Part shown: positions 27,178-40,850 of the stretch, one piece after another
Layout of the letters: each line of letters starts with the position of its first letter
How positions within the stretch are numbered: the stretch's first letter is position 1
Source of the DNA: Ananas comosus
Taxonomy: Eukaryota; Streptophyta; Magnoliopsida; Poales; Bromeliaceae
Reading direction: 5' to 3'
Length of the DNA stretch: 64,000 nt
NCBI RefSeq assembly: GCF_001540865.1
Contig: NC_033640.1
Span: 22,101 to 86,100, forward strand
Position numbers and translations under genes: made by a program
Notes under the pieces: model-generated
Databases searched by the model: none
The model's input: the letters and a program-made list of their open reading frames with translations, nothing else
Told to the model about the DNA's origin: nothing

Positions 27178-30100
27178 TTAATCCTCTAACTCAATAATCT
27201 TGACAACTGAAGCATCCCCAACTTTCTGGCAAACAACAACACGATCGTGGGACTTTATCACGCCAGAAGACTTGCCATGATCGAGAGCAACCTTCAAAAC
27301 TGACTCATTGGTTGCACTGGTTGCCTCAGCCTGAAACCCCAGAAGAGTTCATCAGGCAGAAATATTAAATTAGAAGAAATTTACACAATATCATACAAGC
27401 TGGACAGAAAAAAGAACAGTAGTTAGAAAGTGGATAGTCTCAATTAAAATGCATAATCAAGTATTCACCTCTTCTGACGGATTCGAGCTAGAATAAACAT
27501 ATGATGGAACCCATACATGGGAGACAGCTGAAATTTTAAATTACAAAGACAACAGCATATCACCATTCTCTGAACAGGCTATACACTGTTTGCCCAAGCA
27601 AAACATTCATCCATCACCCTCCTTTGCTTTTAACTATCATCTAACTAGGGTGGCATTTCATTTGCAACTATGAAGCTCAAGCTCACAGCCATTGTGCCAA
27701 CATCTTCTCTTTCCAACTAGTCAGCAGGTCCCAAATCCCCATATAACCCCCCAAGAACCTATTGTATTAAACAAGAGGCCGGTGGCATGAGCCAAGATTA
27801 AGGGCAAGCAAGGTACAAACCTCCTATCAGTTGGTTGATTCTAGGTACCAAATTACCAAAGTATTGGCGGTGTGGTGTCGTTTTATGGGTTTTTTACATA
27901 ATGATACAATAGAAGAACAGCATATGGATCAAAAGGTATCTGATGAACTATTTTATTTAAAAGGTAGTAATAAATAAGCAATAACTGAAAGATGATTAAA
28001 CAAAAAGAAAAAAAACCTTCAGATACGGACCCTGTGGTTTAACTCGATTTCACATAGGCACCCTGTGGTTTCATTTGTATTACATTGGTATACCAAGATT
28101 ATATTCATGTTTTCTGTAAGGAACCCTGATCACACAGGCACCCTGTGGTTTCATTTGTATTACATTGGTATACCAAGATTATATTCGTGTTTTCTGTGAG
28201 GATCCCTGATACACTTATGTTAGAAATATGACCAAGAGGATCACGAGCACCTCGATTCTGTCGTTCTCCAGAGCTCCTGTGGTTTAGCCATACACCAAAG
28301 TGATACAAATGAAACCGCAAAGCACCAACTTGAAATCAGGCTAAATCACAAAGCACTATAACCTATTGAGCCACCAAAATCAACATAGACGAATAACAAC
28401 TTTGGGCATACTTTTAATTGGGAGAAGAGAAGGATGTAACTCCAAATCCTACACATCAAACAAGATTTGTATCGCTCGGATACCAATACGATAATATTAG
28501 GTATGAACCTCAAGAGATACTAATCTGCTTAATTCCTATTAAAAAAAAGTAAGATTTGCTTATCCAATTACTCCCAAAAAAACCAGTAAGGACGCGATCC
28601 CACTCAAAAGGGCAGTAAAGGCTCCATTTGGTTTGACGACATTTAAGTTTAGGGTGCTAGTTCAGATGGAAATAAATTCAGGTGATACTTCTCCACAGTT
28701 GTTAGGTTAACAGTAAATTAATGGCAGAGAGACAGCGCCTCCTTTTTATTCCTTGTTTTCCTGGATCATAAATGCGGCATAAGTTATTTCGCTGTCCTGA
28801 GAAGCTAACTCAATTTACGAAAGGTGAGGCTCTAATGAAACTCAATTTTACTGTTTCTACCCATTTACTCTGAACAAAACAATCAGAAAGGTTGGCTTAG
28901 CCCGAAATTTAACCTCATTGTTCTCACTTACGTCAAACATACGGCCCCTGAAGTGAACTAAGATACATAAACTAGAGAATACACATTTGCCCTACGAACC
29001 TCTTAGGTGGAGCATGAAACATATTGAGTTTGCGTCACAATGCATGCAGGTCTATGTGCTAGCGTGTGCGAGTACAAAGAAAAAAAAAATGACTTACAGG
29101 ATGTCGAGGATCAGCAAGCATCGGAAAGAGGCCTCTAACAATGAGCGATTGTCTGGCCTGCATAATTCACAAGTTCTGATCAATGTTCATTCAGGCATGA
29201 CAGATACTTTAAGCATCAAGAACATGTTACATAAGGAAAAGGCCTGATAGAATAAGATATTAGCATATGCTCAAAGTGATATTTAACTTGCCAAACAAAG
29301 AATGAAGCATGCCACACTCTAATGCAGCTACAAAATTCAAATGCAGTTTAAAGCAAACACATTCTGGTCCAACTAGAACACATGATGTATAATTTTAAGC
29401 ACTCCCACAAATGGGTAACAATTGGAACAAACCAATGCAGGTTTAACAGCAATAAAATATGATATCTAGGATCCTAAATTGAGAGAGCGAATTTTTATTA
29501 TGTTTGTATCAGTTGTATAGAAGGAAACAAGGACATGTTCGGAAAGGATTTGTGTAAACATCGGGCGTGCATCCAACATGCACGATGTGCCTTGCGCCTT
29601 CTACCAAGGCTCTAGAAGCTTTTGCTCCTTGGGTGAGCCTTGCGCCTTTTAAAACTATGGTTTCTACCCTCACAACGTAGTGGGACATTGAGAAAGATTG
29701 CATGAGCAAAAACAGAAAAAAGATGGTGCACATACTTCAAAAGCGCCAGTGAAACTCCATCGCAGCTGGTTTGTTTTGAGCCGAGGGATAACAACAGACA
29801 ATACTGGCATAGTTGGCCTATACTTGGCAATTAATCTGCATCATAAATTTAAAATGAGACATCTAATAGAAGCAATGGACAGAACAACAATCTGCATCTA
29901 AGAAACAAATGAGAGATGAATCTACATGCAATCTGCATTTGATTGGGACAAGTACCTTGCAGCCCTTCCAGACGAAGTGAAACAAATAATAACAGAGGCT
30001 TTGACCTTAATAGCAGCACGCACCTAAAAAGAAACACAAAGTGCAATTAGAGAAGCATTCATTTCTAAGGAAATAAAAAATAAAAAACTCGATTTCACGT

Positions 30101-32790
30101 CTACTCTGTATGTATATTGAGAAGACTTTCATCTAAAGAGATGTGAGTTAAGCTTCGCCTATGACAGGAATAAAAGGACTTACAGCAGATGAAGCAATAG
30201 ACTCCAAGTGTGACATGGGTTCTCCAACATATTTCACAGTTTTTTTAAAGTACAGATCTTGGTTAAAAACCTTCTCTGCCTGCAAAAGCAATTTTTTAAT
30301 GAGTGGTAAACCAAATTAAGCAGAGATAATTGTGAATGTTTATGCATGTAGCCCTGATAATAACAAATGCCACCATGAGTAATTAAAGTTTGCTAAAAGT
30401 AAAGGTTAAAGCAGATGTTGCAGCATCAAGGTCATAACAGTGGTGAAAAGAAATCAAAACATTTTTAGCTTGTACAATAGCTTACAGTCTGTCTCATAGC
30501 CAACCAGTCAAACCTTAGAAAGATGCGACAGGAAAAGAAGGTTTTTAAAATATAATAAAGTCTCTGTATCTTAAAAAGTGACGTAACCATCAAGACTATT
30601 ACTTGAAAAGGCAGGTTGAAACATGGGGAAAAAAAACTACTTGAGAGTTCAAATGTAAGAAATACATTTCTTCCTCTCAATATGAGCTAGGTACACCACC
30701 AAACAACTAAATTGATCTTAATCCAATTGTCTCTATTGGAGTCCTACAGTGAAGTCTTCTCCTATAAAGGAGAAAAATTCCCATTTTTTCCGCCGAAACT
30801 GCCTCAAGGTCATTAAAAAAAAAGAAGATAAAAAACATCAAGAATGCTGTTATATCAGAAAAAACAAGCAAAATGCCAACCTCTGCACAAATTTTGCCCA
30901 CAGTTGAAATAGTCTCCACAGGATATAATCCTCTGAGAGTCTCAGCGCCCAAAAGGATGGCATCAGTACCTGAGCCAACATAACACAAACATCAGAGGCA
31001 CACAAGCTCCAGCAAGTTCACACAAAGATAAAGTTCAGATAATGCTAGAATTATTCTTCATTTTCACTGAAGTCATCAGGATGATCCACTGGGGTAACCA
31101 ATGTACACTAGGAACAGAGTATACCATCAAGAACTGCATTAGCAACATCTGTTGCCTCTGCACGAGTAGGCCTGAGATTGTCAGTCATACTGTCCACCAC
31201 ACGAGTAATAACGGCGGGCTTTCCAGCCATGTTACACTTATAGACAGCAGCCTTTTGAAATAGAAACACCTACAGCAGCATATGAGGATTAAAAATCAGT
31301 AAGAGGGATTCTAATATAATCAGCTGGCTACAGAAAAGTTCTGAAGTCTCTATTTCCTGCTTTTCTTTTGTTCACGCCTATAACAATATCCTTGATCCCT
31401 ACAGCTCGACAACACCAAATCTCAAAACAAGGATTTCATCCATATATACTCACCATTAATAACGATTAAAAAGGGATCTTAGATGGAAATAATCTTAATA
31501 TGAGAAAATTACTTCCATGCTCATATCAAAAAGCTTCCATTTCCATGTGCGTTTTAACTCGGTTCAGTATGCAGCCATCAGCATATAAAAAGATCAAAAT
31601 CATTTGTACGTATAAAAAATTTCAACACATCATACGGTGAAAATATTTGTCCATAAATTAGTAAATATATTTATGAAACTTTTTAGCAAAAAATCTATAA
31701 TGATAAGCACAGAAATATCCAGTAACTACAACTAAAATTCAGCTTGAGACAAGCTAAAATAGCTCCCAGTTGAACACACATATAGTTGCTACCTAAACAT
31801 TTATATGTTCAAAGCCTATAACACATCAGCGGCATGGAACCACACCACATGTTCAAAATTCAAATGCCGCAAGGCCGGCCAAATTCACTATAGCTTTTGA
31901 GTGGAAATGTAAGATGGTGATAATTACATTTGGTAAGTCAAAAACTGGCGAGAACAACCAATTCTAACTCCATTTTAGACAGCATTCCGCAGTCATTTTT
32001 TTAATAAGTTCTTAACCACCTTTAACGTAAGAAATTCCTCTTTAATCCAATTGATTCTTTCAAAAGCAACATTATGCAACTATTAGTCTTGTAATGACAA
32101 ATTCTTTCCTACGTGTTGTTATTGTCAACCTTCTCAGGTGGGAGATCAATTCCCAGATTGCCTCGTGAGAGAATAATGCCATCCGCTTCCTGCAAGATCT
32201 CGTCAAAATGCGTTAAGCCCTACAAAGAATTGAGCAAAAAGGCATTCAGAACTCATAATGAAAGATTAGCTACTTAGACAATGAGAACAGAAACTTAACA
32301 ATGATCCCCTCGAAATTTACCTCTACGTTTTCAATTTTGGCAAATATCTGAGTTTGCTGAAGATCACCCAACTTTGAGAGGAATTCTCGTGCCTGCATTG
32401 CAGCAACAGAAAAGCAATTGTTAAAATTGATGTTGATTAAAGAATATGGCAAGCATCAAGTAAAAAGTTTTAGTGCATATTAATTGGAAAACAGGAAGCT
32501 GATTAATGCAATAAGCAACTGATGAAGCATGTATATATATATAACATAGTGATAATTATATATTTTCCCCAGAAAAATGCACTTACATGCCGAACATCTT
32601 CTGCATGCCTGGTGTAAGACAATGAAAGGAAGTCAATCTTATTTCGAACACCCCATTTGCTGATAACCTGAAAAAATAAATGATACAAAGTGCAGACCAA
32701 ATCAACCAGAAGGCTGTGTTAGCGCATTTGAACAGCACTGAAAACAAATATGCAAGGCAGGAATTAAAAAAAAAAAAAGAAAAGAGAAAA

Positions 32791-32843
<53 letters not shown>

Positions 32844-34573
32844 GAGGAGGAGACCTCCAAAAATTTTTGTATACTGATTTGCATGATTAAAATGTTTGTA
32901 TTGGAAAAAAGTTGTTTCTGAATGAAAGAAAATACATAGAACAAACTCTTCTGATTTGCTGCAAAGAGAAACCAGTGAGTTTAGAAGATGTTCTAAATTT
33001 CTAATCGGAGGGGGAAAACAAAGCGCTCTAATGCAAAAAAGAAAAGAAAAGAAAGAGAAAAAGACAAAAACAGCAACAAATCTTACATCTTTGTCAGAAT
33101 CAGAAAGTGTTGGCAAGTTAATGTGTATTTGGGAAATGTGCAGTGTGAATAGGGATCCAGCCAGAGTAGCAAAGTTCTTGATTATGCAAACCACATCATC
33201 CTCTTTCAGTTCAGCTACCTGCAGCAGGCACAGTAGATGCAGTAAAAGAAAAAAAAACATAATTGAACATACAATAAATGCTTAATGATAGAAAGATATT
33301 TTGAGATTCAGATAACTAATTATCCTAATATTACTTACCAAGTAAGTTCATTAGTTTTTTGGCAAAAAGGATCAGTCGGTTTGAAGCTTTGGCTAATTAG
33401 ATGAAAGATGTTGGCACTATATTTATATGTTTATATTTAGTGGAGTCAGACACGTAAATAATTATTACATAAAGTAAAACTCAGCCCGCAAAGAATGTAA
33501 ACATATCAGCAAATTTTACTAGCACACTTACCTCCAACCAAACTGAAGTAGTTTCACAGCCAGTGAACAAGTATTGCCCCATGAATATAGTGTCTCCGGG
33601 CTTCACTGCCTGCACAAAACAAAGAATACATCTGTATCACATGCAACGTGATAACCATAGCGCAAATTAGACTTTGCCTATGCATCAGTGAAATGTATGG
33701 AACAGCTGGTAACATTAGTTCAATTTTGACTGCCGCAACACTAACCACACTAAGTGGTAGGGAGATTGCACGTTGACAAGAGAAAACAAAAGCAAAAACA
33801 TAGAAATATCCGAAACGCAAATAAAACTACATGATTATTGACAAGGATAGAAGATATAGCATAAACCTGCCTCCTAATAACAGGTTTGAATACACGATTT
33901 GAATAAGAAATTAAGGTGTCGAGTAAATATAACGGAAACTAAATATTAAGAGAGAGAAAGATTGTTTTGGAACTTGGCAATATAAAGCAGGTGACATGTA
34001 TATTGCTTGCCTTGGACAGCCCGCTAAAATTAATGGGGAGCAACTTAGATGATGCTTCTTGTCCTTGATCAGGTGTCAAAACAACAAATGCATCCGCCTC
34101 GAGGGAAATTGCACTTTCGCTTTTATTTACAACTTGCAATTCTGGACCCACGGTATCCAACATTACCTGGAAAAGGAGACAAACATATGCAATTTCTTTT
34201 TTAGTTGATCAAACGACATATCAAACAGCAAAAGCCAAAGGAAGTCTCTCAACACAAAATGATCATTAAATAGCACATTCAGAGACATGTAAAATTAATA
34301 ATAATAATACTAAAATATTTTCTGCTACAGATGAGAATCGATGAAGCAGTACTAATATTATTATAATACAAACAACGAGCGGCCACCATAAACGTTTCCA
34401 GAGAATCAAGCTAAAATTATACAGATATTGTTGAATATGCAAAGCAGTCAGATGATCGTGATAATACTCACAGCACACAGCTTTTTGGTGGTCTTGATAG
34501 CAAGCTTTAGATTTTCCAAAGTTTCCTGGTGGTAGTCGATGTTCCCCCATGAGAAGTCAAAGCGAGCCACTGC

Positions 34574-34635
<62 letters not shown>

Positions 34636-35299
34636 AAGGGAAAAGTGTTACAAAACAAATCGAAGATCAGATAAGCAACGCCAGAGTAGAATCCGCAAGG
34701 GATCGAAAGAGAAACAGAATCATGGATCACAGCAATACAGAACAGCCTTACGAATACTCCACATATATTAGGGGGGTGAAAGGACTATGCAGAAGAGAAG
34801 TCCTATGGGACGAAAAGTGTAGCAGATTTTCATCGGATTGGAGAGCATACCGGACATTCCGGCCTTGAGGCAGGAGGAGATCACCTCGACCGAGCGTGAT
34901 TTGGGACCAAGGGTACCCACGATCTTGGTCATCGCCGGGAAGAAGCTCTGCAACCATACAGTTAGAGTTTGTAAAGTAAGAAGAGGCGACCAGAAAACCT
35001 TCTCTCTTTCCCTTCTTTTTTTTGAGCAACAAAAATAGAGGAGGAGAAGATGTAGTAGAAAAAGAGGAGAGCTGCATCATCATCGGAAAGAACGAAAGGT
35101 GTGGCATGATTCCTCTCATACAAAGTTCACAGAATACAACAACATCTTATCAGGGATCGACCGACCGAAGAGGCCGGAGAATTTATAATCGATCCAATAA
35201 ACGGAACGGAGGGGGAAAAAGCGAACGTACGGGCTTGGAAGGCTCGAGGATGGAAGCCATCCTGATGGGTTCTTCGAGCAGGAGATGCGTGGAATGCAT
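27178..35299 (-). CDS. Cytosolic pyruvate kinase
   Basis: Catalyses phosphoenolpyruvate + ADP to pyruvate + ATP, the last step of cytosolic glycolysis. Sixteen exons (upper-lower): 35,299-35,231; 34,947-34,851; 34,569-34,472; 34,166-34,011; 33,609-33,532; 33,218-33,087; 32,667-32,587; 32,392-32,321; 32,219-32,130; 31,269-31,125; 30,969-30,881; 30,279-30,184; 30,023-29,956; 29,835-29,736; 29,157-29,098; 27,330-27,178. The sum is 527 codons plus stop, the standard length of this plant clade. Motifs in order: [33 protein letters not shown], the regulatory-like B domain, [29 protein letters not shown], the metal/PEP site [60 protein letters not shown] and a C-terminal [15 protein letters not shown]. 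No transit peptide is seen (it starts [11 protein letters not shown]), supporting a cytosolic form. The intron after exon 4 uses a GC donor; the other introns are GT-AG. Confidence 0.96.
27331..29097 (-). other. Long last intron of the pyruvate kinase gene with a tandem repeat
   Basis: 1.77 kb between the last two exons. At 28,040-28,210 a unit of about 75 bp carrying 'accctgtggtttcatttgta' and 'ggtataccaagattatattc' is present twice in tandem, with a further 'ccctgtggttt' remnant next to it. This is typical of a dispersed plant repeat. No coding sequence seen. Confidence 0.7.
29158..29735. repeat. Repeat remnant in a pyruvate kinase intron
   Basis: This is the intron between exons 14 and 15. 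The part at about 29,560-29,690 contains 'gccttgcgccttctaccaaggc' and 'cttgggtgagccttgcgcctttt', the kind of GCGCC / AAGGC palindrome-rich sequence common in old plant transposon fragments. I cannot assign a class. Confidence 0.4.
31270..32129. other. 860-bp intron of pyruvate kinase
   Basis: AT-rich intron between the exons encoding [10 protein letters not shown] and VFLFQKAAV. No repeats or open frames of note. Confidence 0.75.
32792..32840. repeat. Compound (TG)n(AG)n microsatellite
   Basis: A tgtgtg run passes directly into an agagag run inside the pyruvate kinase intron between exons 6 and 7. It produces misleading long open frames on both strands. Confidence 0.9.
34572..34632. repeat. 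(CA)n followed by a ~30-base A run
   Basis: Simple repeat in the pyruvate kinase intron between exons 2 and 3, beginning only a few bases beyond the exon 3 acceptor. On the coding strand it is a T tract plus (TG)n, which would serve as an extended polypyrimidine-like region. Confidence 0.9.
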
Positions 35300-37693
35300 C
35301 TTTTCCTTTGCGCAGAGGCCGTCGATCTGAAGGAACTCGAGGAAGAGGAGGAGACGGAGAGCCGCGCAGCGAAGGCAGACGGAGGAGGAGAAAGGAGAAG
35401 AAAAACTCTCTCGGTCGACTCCCAAGTCCCAACACGACCACAGATCAAGAGGCAAACAGCTGCAGCCCGAGGTTTTAACTGCTCGTCACGGCCGTATCCA
35501 CCGTGCCAAAAGAATATACGATATAGACCCCATGTGATGGCACAATTCAAAACCTTTCATTATTTAAATTAATAAATAATTTTTTAAATAAAATTTAAAA
35601 AATATAATAAAAAAATATAATAAATAATTAAAATATTTTGTTGTTAAAGAAAATAAATATTTCATAATACTATTATTGTCGGTATATAAGAATTTATTTG
35701 ACCGGCACGGCTCGACACGCATCGTGTCGTATTATACTGGTAAATTTTCGATACGATTTCATGCCACGGCACTTAAATTCTTGCTACAACCTACAAATAA
35801 TATTTGTTCCTTTTTAATTTTAAATAAATTAGTTACAGTAAGCTTTGCCGTAGCCTAATCGAATTCTGGGCTTGCCCGAGAATTGTCAAATTTGTCTGCG
35901 GCGGATGCATGAATACATCCGTACACCACAGAGACTTTAAAATTTCGTGTGTAAAAAAGTTTTTAAAATCAAAATTTTAATGTTACCTTATATTATAATT
36001 ATAATATTTTTTTTTAAAAAAATCTATATATCAATAATTAAAAATTTAGGACTCTCTTTTTATTATTTATTTATTTATAATCAGACGACAGTACTTTCTC
36101 TTTTTTACCATTGGTTTTTTTAATATAAATAAATAAATAAAAGTCCATGCCAATCCTTCAGTCTATTTGGGCCAACCATGTTCCCTGCTGTCCAAAGCTT
36201 ATACAATTTAATAATGGGCTCGTTTCTAGGCCTCTTTAGTCTCTCGTCTAATGTATGTAAACCTGTAAATGGTAAGATTAATAGGCTGTGGTCCGCAATT
36301 GGGTGGACTCGCTGCGATTCCACAGGTCTATAAAATGGCATTTACGTAGTCTGGGAGCCTAACCCGGACCCAAACTTTTCATATTGGGTTGATCCGCTGC
36401 ATGAGTGAGAACACTATTTTGGTCCACAGAAATCAAGGCCGAATTAGTTTGACCAAACTCTGGTCCAAATATGAGCTAAATAGACTGAAGAGCCATGTGA
36501 TTTTCGTCAATTCGGCCTAAAAAAAGGAATTGGGTTCTCTTAAACGTAGCGCATAGGCCCAGGTATAAGCCCCACCCATGACTCTGAAGACACCGGGGCC
36601 CTTCCTTAGGTTTTTTCCTTCAAAGGCCCATAGGGGTGGGAATAATAGATTCATAGGCCGTGGGCCCAAATTGGTTCGGTGAGGTGTGAAATCCAGGATT
36701 CAATAGGTTGCGAACACAAGCCCGATCCAATTATAAACTTGCATGTTGGGTGATGCTGCACTATAAAAAACATCTTGGGATTAGGCCCAAGTTACGTTGA
36801 CCGGGCTACAATTTGTCGTTAACATAGGCCCATTTTCCTATACATTTGTTTCATCGGAGAAAGAAAGGCAGTGAACCCAAGCCCAGATATGAACAGAGAT
36901 GTGAGACGCATGACTCCTGTGCCTTTTCCAAAATTCGGCCCAAACTAGTTTAACGGCGTGGTCTACTGTAGGTCTATAAAGACAACAAATAAAAAATAAA
37001 AAGGTTCGGGGTTTGGGGTTCAATTTTAAAAAGCGATTAAGGGGTAGGTCGGCCTACCTGGCTGGTTGGCTTTAAGAAAGAAAGATATATTTCACCATTT
37101 CGTTGTTAAGCAGAGATGGTGACATTTATGGTGGCTAATGAGCCGTCACAAAGATATATATCTCTCTACTCCGTACTATAAAGGATGGAAACATTTCTTT
37201 TACTTCTTAGTTTTGAAATGTGTTTTAATTTGTTAATTAATTGATCTTACACTCTTTTGGTTACATTGTAAGAAATTTTATTTCACTTTCAACAAAGTCG
37301 GCTGGCTGCTAAATCATTATTAAACTTTTATATTCACTCCCGTCTACAAAAAAAATCAGGTCAACCAATTTTTGTGGCACAAATCAACTTAGGAAGGTCC
37401 TAAGAATAGAATAAAATGAGCTTTGACAAATATTTTTAGTGGGGAGCTTTATTTTTTATCCTAAAAATGGACATTTTCAACCGAGGGTTGGGCCTGACTT
37501 GGCCCACCCATAAAACCCTTACAACTTTTTGAAACCAGCTGATCAAGATAGGCCCGGCCCTTGAACGGGTCTCCAATTTTCGTACTAAGCATGTGAAGCA
37601 GCATTGGGAATGGTCAAAGCCTGTGTAGAAACGGGACCATGAACACCTTGTTCCAACCATAATACCAGTATTGGTCCTTATGCACAGAATCAG

Positions 37694-37775
<82 letters not shown>

Positions 37776-38680
37776 AAGTTTTGAATTCAATAGTCCAGAC
37801 CCAACCCATACATACCATTCTCGCGCAAATAGATACCGCCTGAAAAGCAAAAATTATAGTATGAAACAATGAAACAAAATCTTACAAATTTAGTAGAGAA
37901 AGAAACTATCGAGAGAATTGGAAGTAAGACCTTATTGAACTTCTTATGTAGCACTTTTTAGCACGACTTATCATACGACAAGTCAAAATAGGTCTAAGGG
38001 TGGTTTTCCAAAATAGAATGGATAAGTCAGTCTTAAAATGGCATGAAAGAGACTACTAACATAAGCAAGTATGTCTTGGACGTGACGTAGAAACGAGATA
38101 GACCGCCGGTGAATCCACAACAATTGTGAAACTAAAATGCTTTTTAACACATTAACAATCATTATTTAGAATGGTTGGTTACTCCGACGATAATCCTCCC
38201 ACTGCTTAGGAGAGAGATTGTGTAGACTCGAATTTTATGGCTGGTCCGGATTCAGATCTTTTTCATTCCATACATGTTGGGCCTCATTGTTTTGTGGACC
38301 GGACTGAATCTGAAATTGCCGCCTTAATTTGTAGCAGGCCTTGCGTTGAAAACTTATATATTTGAGTAAGCTACCGAATATACTTCCGCTCCCTTCTACA
38401 GTGGACTTACCAAACCCCATCGTCTCATTCTATGCTGGGGGGCCGTCGACAATCCTGTTTGTCTTGGGGGGCTCAGTGAGCGCGGCCACTAAGCCCACCT
38501 CTCTCTATTTTCGGACTTTACGGTAGCGTTTGGTTCGGGAACAAGGCTTATTCCCTCTTTTGTTCCCCAACGTCGCTTTTGGTGCCCGAGAACAGTAGTT
38601 TTTGAATTTCTGGAATAAACTGGTATAAGGCTAGAATTGATGTTCCACCTTTTTTCTGAAATAAGCTTGTTTCCAGATGA
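35300..38680. other. Intergenic region upstream of pyruvate kinase
   Basis: The first ~250 bp are purine-rich on + and form the likely 5' leader and promoter of pyruvate kinase. The rest is non-coding, with GGCCCA-rich stretches at 36.1-37.0 kb resembling the repeats at the start of the window, and a (TA)n tract of about 75 bp at 37,697-37,771. No gene recognised. Confidence 0.6.
37697..37771. repeat. Long (TA)n microsatellite
   Basis: About 75 bp of pure TA. Such tracts are prone to assembly error and length polymorphism. Confidence 0.95.
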
Positions 38681-38884
38681 GAACAAAGTTAATTAAAATT
38701 AAAATTTAATTTTAACCACAGTAAATTATTAATTAATCTAATTAATATATTTAAATTATTATTTATTACTTAAATAATAAAATATTTAATTTATTTATTA
38801 TGTATAATTAGTTATTAATAATTAAATAATAATTATTATTAATTTATTATTTATAATTAATTGTTAATAATTTTTAATAATTAT

Positions 38885-39225
38885 TACTCTCAATAATTAG
38901 ATAATCGATATTATTATTAATTTATTATTTATAATTATTTATTAATAATTTTTAATTCGATATTATTATTAATTAATTATTATTATTCTTAATAATTAGA
39001 TAATCGATATTATTATTAATTTATTATTTATAATTATTTATTAATAATTATTAATAATTATTCTTAATAATTATATAATCAATATTATTAATAATTTATT
39101 ATTTATAATTAATTATTAATAATGTTTAATTCGATATTATAATTAATTAATAATTATTACTAATAATTAGATAATCGATATTATTATTAATTTATTATTT
39201 ATAATTATTTATTAATTATTGAAAA
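38885..39225. repeat. AT-only tandem repeat, ~85-115-bp units
   Basis: Units built from 'aataattagataatcgatattattattaat' and 'ttattatttataatta' recur near 38,889, 38,988, 39,064 and 39,163. The array is almost pure A/T apart from the conserved 'tcgat' in each unit. Confidence 0.75.
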
Positions 39226-39923
39226 TATAATATTTATAATTAATATTAATAATATTACCTTATATTTATTTAATAATCATTTTGACATAATTAATTAGAT
39301 ACAATAATTTAATTTCAAAAATTAATAACTTTTATTTCTTCTTGTTTACAATCTAACAATCCAAACACGATTTATATTATTATTATAAAACACTAAATAT
39401 TTCATCTCAAAAGTAAAATAATCTATTTCACAAATAATTTTTACTTATAACTCCAACCAACCAGTCTACAATGGAATGAAGAAGTCTCATGCTGCACTGA
39501 GTCCCACAACCAACAGAAATCTCTGCACCGCATAAATATCAATTCCTACTTGCTTTTCCCCTTTCTTTTTTTTCCCGTTAAAGGCGAAAAAATTTCCTTT
39601 TGGACCTACAAAAATAGAAAATAAACAGATAACAAATTATAGATATTTTAGCTATATGGACTAAAATAAAATTAAAACTATTTGCCAATCTATATTCATA
39701 TTATATATATATATATATATATATATAATAATACTATTATACACATATGACTAACGGCTTTGTACCATTTTACGGCCGTTAGATTGAAAAGATATCGGTT
39801 AAGGATGGTTGATGCTTGGTTGTTAAATAATATACATCAAACGTTAAAAGATCTAAATGGGTCTATCGCAAGAAAATTCAATAGTACCAAGAGGTTGGTA
39901 CTATCAATAGTATAGTAGACGGA

Positions 39924-39957
<34 letters not shown>

Positions 39958-39961
<4 letters not shown>

Positions 39962-40625
39962 CGGTTATGGTGCTTGTAAAAGCACCAAGCACTTGGTGCT
40001 TGTAAGTTTTTTACCGTTAGATCTACTTCTCGGATCATTTTCAACCGTTAGATTATACTATTCAACCAACCAACCACCCACCCAACCCTAGGGGGCCCAC
40101 ATCATTCTAACCGCATATCTCTTAATCTAATGGCTAAAAATCTGCAAGCACCAATAACTTGATACTTTTAAAAGTATAGGAGCTCAATTCTATATGAGTC
40201 CGGCTATGCTGCTTGTAAAAGCACCAAGTACTTGGTGCTTATAAGTTTTTTACCGTTAGATCTACTTCTCAGATCATTTTCAACCATTAGATTATACTAT
40301 TCAACCAACCATCCACTCAACCCTAGGGGGCCCACATCATCCTAACCGCATATCTCTTAATCCAATGGCTAAAAATCTACAAGCACCAATAACTTGATAC
40401 TTTTAAAAGTATAGGAGCTCAATTCTATATGAGTCCGGCTATGCTGCTTGTAAAAGCACCAAGTACTTGGTGCTTATAAGTTTTTTACCGTTAGATCTAC
40501 TTCTCAGATCATTTTCAACCATTAGATTATACTATTCAACCAACCATCCACTCAACCCTAGGGGGCCCACATCATCCTAACTGCATATCTCTTAATCCAA
40601 TGGCTAAAAATCTACAAGCACCAAT
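39958..40625. repeat. Three tandem copies of a ~237-bp repeat
   Basis: Copies begin at 39,959, 40,198 and 40,432, each with 'gtccgg-tatg-tgcttgtaaaagcacc'. They continue through 'ttttttaccgttagatctacttctc' and 'accctagggggcccacatcat' and end with 'aacttgatacttttaaaagta'. Copies 2 and 3 are nearly identical, implying recent duplication. The third copy is cut short by the foldback element at 40,626. Each unit has hairpin-forming 'agcaccaag-acttggtgct'. A (TA)n tract precedes the array. Confidence 0.85.
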
Positions 40626-40850
40626 AAACGGTAGCAAACGGGCTCCGTTGCCACTCATTTGTTTTCGATGATGAAGTCTCCAAATCAACGATCGGTACCG
40701 TTGAACATGATCTATACTACTTGAAGTATTTAGAAACCAAATTTCAAGATGATTCAAGTAGTATAGATCAGATTCAACGGTGTTGATCGTCGATTTGAAG
40801 GTTCCATCATCGAAAAGCAACGGAGTCCATTTACTATTAATAGTATTCCA
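40626..40850. mobile_element. Foldback MITE, copy 1
   Basis: The left half runs from 'ggctccgttgcc' through 'ttttcgatgatgaagtctcc', 'cgatcggtaccgttgaac' and 'gatctatactacttgaa'. The right half is its approximate reverse complement, so the whole unit can fold into one hairpin. It interrupts the third 237-bp repeat. Copy 2 is at 42,800, and copy 3 at 63.78 kb has inverted polarity. Confidence 0.8.
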